From Sulfolobus sp. S-194 (GTDB lineage Archaea; Thermoproteota; Thermoprotei_A; Sulfolobales; Sulfolobaceae): 64,000 bases of DNA. The notes under the pieces were generated by a model. The model saw nothing but the letters and a program-made list of their open reading frames with translations, was not told the origin of the DNA and ran no database searches. Below, in pieces: positions 60,262 through 64,000 of the stretch; within the stretch, counting starts at the first letter, position 1, and the number at the start of each line of letters is the position of its first letter. The DNA is taken from NCBI RefSeq assembly GCF_012222305.1, contig NZ_CP035730.1, positions 1,488,001 to 1,552,000 of the forward strand, in the 5' to 3' direction. The position numbers were made by a program, and so were the translations under genes.

Positions 60262-63200
60262 ATGAAAGGCTATTATTTACACCCAGACATAAGGGGAAAT
60301 CTGATAGCCTTTACTTCAGATGATGACGTTTGGTTAATGACATTAGACGATATGAAACCAATAAGGGAGACTAGCGGACAAGGAGTTGCGATAAGACCTA
60401 AAATAAGTCTAGACGGAAAGAAAGTCGCATATACCGTAATTTGGCTAAGAAAAGGTAAAGGTGGTGGAGACATATTTATAACAGGGAACGGTGAAACTAA
60501 AAGAGTTACATTTTTCAGCAGTATGAATACTAGAGTTTTAGGCTGGTTATCAGATGAGGAAATACTAGTTTTAACTGATTTCCATACGCCTTTCCCACAG
60601 TGGAGTGAGACATATAAAATAAACATAAATGATGGAACAATGGAAAAAATGCCCTTTGGTCCCGTTTCTAATATTGCAATATCTGGAGACATTATAATTA
60701 TAGCTAGAGGTTATCAAGACCTACCATTCTGGAAGGGTTATAAGGGAGGGACTAAGGGTGAATTTTGGATATCTTATGATAAAGGAAACACGTTCAATAA
60801 ATTCCTCAGTCTAGACGGGATAGTAAGCTGGCCTATGATAATTAGGGACAGAGTTTATTTCCTTTCAGATTATGAGGGAATCTCAAACCTATACTCTGTT
60901 AATCTGGAGGGAAAGGACTTAAGAAAACACACAAACTTTACTGAATATTACTGCAGAAATGCAAGCAGTGATGGAAGAAGGATAGTGTTTCAAAACGGCG
61001 GGGATATCTATTTATACGATCCGGAGAAACAAGAATTAAATCTCCTTGATATCAATCTCCCTACAGATAGAAAGAAGAAGCAAGGAAAGTTCGTTGAAGT
61101 CCTTGATTATACTACTGAAGCTGTTGCAAACGATAAGTACCTTAGTTTAATAAGCAGAGGTAAAGTGTTTTTGATGAGGCCTTGGGATGGCCCAGTAGTA
61201 CAGCTTGGAGAAAAACAAGGAGTGAGATATAAGCAAATACAGTTACTTCCTAACGGTGATGCAATAGTTGTTGATGCTAATGATGACAAACTAGCTTTTC
61301 TAGGTAAAGATGGTTCGATCAAAAAATTAAATGCAGACCTTGGGAGAATTGAAAGAATCAAAGTATCCCCAGATGGAAAGAAGATACTTATTTCGAACAA
61401 TAGGCTAGAACTCTGGCTTTACGAGGTTGATACTGCAAACCTAAAATTAATTGACAAGAGTGAATACAATGTAATATACCAGATGGACTGGCATCCAGAT
61501 AGTGAGTGGTTTGCCTATACTTTTCCAGAAAGTTATAGTACTCAGTCTATTAAATTAGCTCATATCTCTGGTAAAGTAATAAGAATAACGAGCCCTTACG
61601 GTTATGATTTTTCACCCTCTTTCGATCCTGATGGAAGATACTTATATTTCTTATCAGCAAGACATCTCGACCCAACTAACGATAAGGTAATATTTAATTT
61701 AAGTTTCCAGAGGGTTGTTAAGCCATACCTAGTAGTTCTCTCTAATACTTACTCACCGTTTAACCAATCATTAGAAGAAACTGCAAATGATAAAAAAGTC
61801 GAGATCGAAGGTATTGAAGACAGAGTAGTTATCTTCCCTGTTGATGAGGACTACTATATAAGAATTGAAGGGGCAAAGAACAATAAAGTATTTCTCTTTT
61901 CGCTTCCCATTAAGGGGTCTAGGTATCCAGGAGAACTCTTCGGCAAACTTGAAATCTTCGATCTTGATAATAAGACAAAAGAACTATATGTAGATAATGT
62001 AAAGAGTTTTTCATTAACCACTGATAAAGGGAAAATTCTGATACTATTTAAAGATTCCATAAGACTCTTGGATGTAAACATTAAACCTGATTTAAACGCC
62101 ACGGGTAAGAAAGGAGGAATAGTTGACCTCTCAAGGGTTAAAGTATATGTCGAGCCGGAAAAAGAATGGAAACAAATTCTCAGAGAAGCGTGGAAACTTA
62201 TGCAACAAAACTATTGGAAAGCAGACGGGCTTAAGGACTGGGAATCAGTACTTTTAAAATATGAGAGGTTAATTAACAGAATAAGCACTCGCTATGAGCT
62301 CTCAGACTTAATTCAGGAAATGCAAGGTGAGACAAAAACTTCCCACTCTTATGAGATGCCATATGACTATGATACTGCAGAACCTCTACCAATTGGTGGA
62401 CTAGGGGCTGATTTTGAATACGATAAAGAAAATAAATGCTATAGGATTACTAGGATTTACGTAGGTGATCCAACAAATGAAAATGAGAGAAGTCCTCTAA
62501 GAGATGCGGGAGTTCAGCTTAACTCTGGAGATTGCATAAAGGCTGTTGACAGTGAAGAAGTAAAGAATAATATTATCTCCTACCTAGTTAATAAGGATCA
62601 AGTTGTACTAGATATTATTACGAAGAATGGAAAGGCTAAACGTGTTACTGTAAAGTTATTAAAAGATGAAAGGTTCTTAATATATAGGTATTGGGTTGAG
62701 AAGAATAGGGAATATGTTCACGAGAAGAGCAAGGGTAGATTAGGATATATTCACATACCAGATATGATGTATCAAGGATTCGCTGAGTTTTACAGACTTT
62801 TCATGTCTGAATTCCACAGAGAAGGGCTAGTAGTTGACGTTAGGTTTAACAGAGGCGGTTTCATCTCCGGTTTGATTTTAGAGAAACTTCTTCTCAAAAG
62901 GATGGGCTATATGGTGAGGAGAAACGGGAAAGAACTACCTCACCCTTTCTTCTCTTCCCCAGGTGTTATTGTTGCAATAACTAATCAATATACAGGCTCT
63001 GACGGTGATATATTCTCCTATTTATTTAGAAAGTACAAGCTAGGAATATTGATAGGAAGAAGGACCTGGGGTGGAGTTATAGGAATTGACGTCAGAGACA
63101 AATTGGTCGATAATTCTGCAGTATCTCAACCCGAGTTTGCATTGCATTTTCACGATATAGGATTAAAAATAGAGAATTATGGTGTAGATCCGGATATTGA

Positions 63201-63297
63201 AGTTGACATTAAACCAGAGGATTATGCTAATGGAAGAGATCCTCAACTTGATACTGCAATTGGGCTGGCGTTAAAACAACTTGAAGAAAAAAGTTAG
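60262..63297 (+). CDS. tri: Tricorn protease
   Basis: A giant cytoplasmic peptidase that degrades proteasome products to short peptides. The start at 60262 (MKGYYLHPDIRG) is preferred to the ATG at 60250 on promoter spacing. The protein (1011 aa) contains an N-terminal six-bladed propeller and a seven-bladed propeller (residues 1-620). A helical bundle, a PDZ-like domain (about 710-800) and the C-terminal serine protease domain follow. The likely catalytic His is in KTSHSYEM (residue 695 from this start) and the nucleophile in TGSDGDIFS (Ser 913). Length matches tricorn of Thermoplasma and Sulfolobus. Confidence 0.94.
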   Translation: MKGYYLHPDIRGNLIAFTSDDDVWLMTLDDMKPIRETSGQGVAIRPKISLDGKKVAYTVIWLRKGKGGGDIFITGNGETKRVTFFSSMNTRVLGWLSDEEILVLTDFHTPFPQWSETYKININDGTMEKMPFGPVSNIAISGDIIIIARGYQDLPFWKGYKGGTKGEFWISYDKGNTFNKFLSLDGIVSWPMIIRDRVYFLSDYEGISNLYSVNLEGKDLRKHTNFTEYYCRNASSDGRRIVFQNGGDIYLYDPEKQELNLLDINLPTDRKKKQGKFVEVLDYTTEAVANDKYLSLISRGKVFLMRPWDGPVVQLGEKQGVRYKQIQLLPNGDAIVVDANDDKLAFLGKDGSIKKLNADLGRIERIKVSPDGKKILISNNRLELWLYEVDTANLKLIDKSEYNVIYQMDWHPDSEWFAYTFPESYSTQSIKLAHISGKVIRITSPYGYDFSPSFDPDGRYLYFLSARHLDPTNDKVIFNLSFQRVVKPYLVVLSNTYSPFNQSLEETANDKKVEIEGIEDRVVIFPVDEDYYIRIEGAKNNKVFLFSLPIKGSRYPGELFGKLEIFDLDNKTKELYVDNVKSFSLTTDKGKILILFKDSIRLLDVNIKPDLNATGKKGGIVDLSRVKVYVEPEKEWKQILREAWKLMQQNYWKADGLKDWESVLLKYERLINRISTRYELSDLIQEMQGETKTSHSYEMPYDYDTAEPLPIGGLGADFEYDKENKCYRITRIYVGDPTNENERSPLRDAGVQLNSGDCIKAVDSEEVKNNIISYLVNKDQVVLDIITKNGKAKRVTVKLLKDERFLIYRYWVEKNREYVHEKSKGRLGYIHIPDMMYQGFAEFYRLFMSEFHREGLVVDVRFNRGGFISGLILEKLLLKRMGYMVRRNGKELPHPFFSSPGVIVAITNQYTGSDGDIFSYLFRKYKLGILIGRRTWGGVIGIDVRDKLVDNSAVSQPEFALHFHDIGLKIENYGVDPDIEVDIKPEDYANGRDPQLDTAIGLALKQLEEKS

Positions 63298-63412
63298 AAA
63301 AATTTTTCACATTCATAGTATGAAAGGCTTATTTTATCATGAAACTAATTTCTAGGTATGATATCTCAGTGATTTTCACTATTATATAGCCGTTAACCTA
63401 TACAACTATATT

Positions 63413-63940
63413 ATGAAAAAATTTTTTACTATGCTATACATAGCTTTTAAATATAAAATGCACAAATTAACCAAAGTCGGGATAATAGTACTAGTAATAG
63501 GAATAATAATGGCTGGACTAGGATTATATTCCACATTTACTCTTGCAGGATCCTTAACAAGTGTAATAGAATTAAAAAACGCACAAACAATAACATTAAA
63601 TCCTAACTCCTCTTATAAAATATCTTATTCAATAACTAAAACACCAGCAATAGTAATGCTAGCATTAAACTCATCAAAACCAATGTCGGTCACAGTACCA
63701 GCCACATTCAGCCGACTATCACAAAATAACGAAATAGTATACGAAATGGTAACAACAACAACACAAACCGGAACAATAACCCTTTACAACAACAACACAG
63801 TACCAGTAACAGTAGAATATCAACTTGGACAAGTAACACCATCTTTACTATCAGCTTTAGTATTGCCTGGAGGCTTACTAGCAATAATAGGAATAATTTT
63901 GGCAATTATCGGTGCAATAATGGGGAGGAGAAGAAGTTAA
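63413..63940 (+). CDS. Membrane protein with outer beta domain, unknown family
   Basis: A 175-aa protein with one helix near the N-terminus (GIIVLVIGIIMAGLGLY), a Thr/Ser/Asn-rich outer domain of about 90 residues, and a C-terminal helix pair (LVLPGGLLAIIGIILAIIGAI) with a short RRR tail. A TATA-like box (ATTATATAG near 63381) suits the ATG at 63413. An ATG at 63458 is the alternative. The arrangement resembles small envelope proteins of Sulfolobales, but no function can be given. Confidence 0.65.
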   Translation: MKKFFTMLYIAFKYKMHKLTKVGIIVLVIGIIMAGLGLYSTFTLAGSLTSVIELKNAQTITLNPNSSYKISYSITKTPAIVMLALNSSKPMSVTVPATFSRLSQNNEIVYEMVTTTTQTGTITLYNNNTVPVTVEYQLGQVTPSLLSALVLPGGLLAIIGIILAIIGAIMGRRRS

Positions 63941-63988
63941 GGTTTTATCTTTGTTAACTATGTTATGAGAAAAGTGAGTGTGAAGAAA

Positions 63989-64000
63989 TGAAATATTATA
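63989..64000 (+). CDS. Possible start of a further gene, cut by the window end
   Basis: An ATG opens four codons (MKYY) at the edge. A weak purine-rich stretch (GTGTGAAGAA) lies before it. Too little is visible for any call. Confidence 0.2.

Noticed and set aside
60273-60692. 139-codon frame antisense to tricorn
   Set aside because: Shadow of the tricorn gene, no motifs.

Overview
The window comes from an AT-rich, thermoacidophilic crenarchaeon of the order Sulfolobales. The evidence is a group 1g-type membrane NiFe hydrogenase cluster, an SSV-type integrase remnant in a tRNA gene, the treZ-treX-treY set, a PCNA-PriS-Gins23 cluster beside L44e, S27e, aIF2-alpha and Nop10, a tricorn protease and an archaeal AglB. 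A sulfur-reductase-like molybdoenzyme next to the hydrogenase suggests a lineage able to respire sulfur with hydrogen (Acidianus, Sulfurisphaera or Stygiolobus-like). The genus cannot be fixed from the sequence alone.

Layout: 1-2.4 kb is the 5' part of a molybdopterin oxidoreductase (SreA-like). 3.3-13.3 kb is one twelve-gene minus-strand operon, hynS-isp1-isp2-hynL-Rieske-orf-hypD-hypC-hypE-orf-orf-maturation protease. 14.4-19.2 kb is a decayed accessory island. It holds a 63-codon Cys/Gly-rich peptide ORF, a radical SAM/SPASM gene broken by three single-base indels, a transporter gene broken by one, an MFS fragment, a wrecked IS110 transposase with a hairpin-bearing 3' flank, and an SSV-type int(N) fragment against tRNA-Ala(UGC). 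19.5-32.3 kb is housekeeping: protein kinase, CCA-adding enzyme, ThpR, UPF0200, UPF0201, RNase Z, tRNA methyltransferase, Prs, GPN GTPase, PCNA, primase, GINS, ribosomal and translation proteins, Nop10 and AglB. 32.5-38 kb has an intron-containing tRNA-Pro(GGG), a Kelch/FN3 surface protein, an SDR, a TatD-like protein and a transporter. 38-41.9 kb holds small genes, a zinc-ribbon gene lacking an AUG and a second IS110-end remnant. 41.9-51.7 kb has the trehalose genes followed by a CARF/PIN pair, a metallopeptidase, MtnA and a Crn1-type ring nuclease. 51.7-64 kb has HtrA, acyl-CoA dehydrogenase, an ATPase/wHTH pair, zinc-ribbon and transporter genes, a PaREP1 pseudogene, tricorn protease and a membrane protein.

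How the parts work together: HynS/HynL oxidise H2 outside the membrane and Isp1/Isp2 carry electrons onward, plausibly to the neighbouring sulfur reductase. HypCDE and the protease mature HynL. TreX debranches glucan, TreY makes the terminal trehalose linkage and TreZ releases trehalose. The CARF/PIN pair and the ring nuclease look like the effector and off-switch arms of cyclic-oligoadenylate signalling, although no cas genes or CRISPR repeats are present in the window.

The most unusual items are the decayed radical-SAM/peptide/transporter cassette, the split CARF-PIN gene near a ring nuclease, the hairpin shared by two IS110 ends, the SSV-type integration scar, and two genes that appear to start with AUU behind good Shine-Dalgarno motifs.
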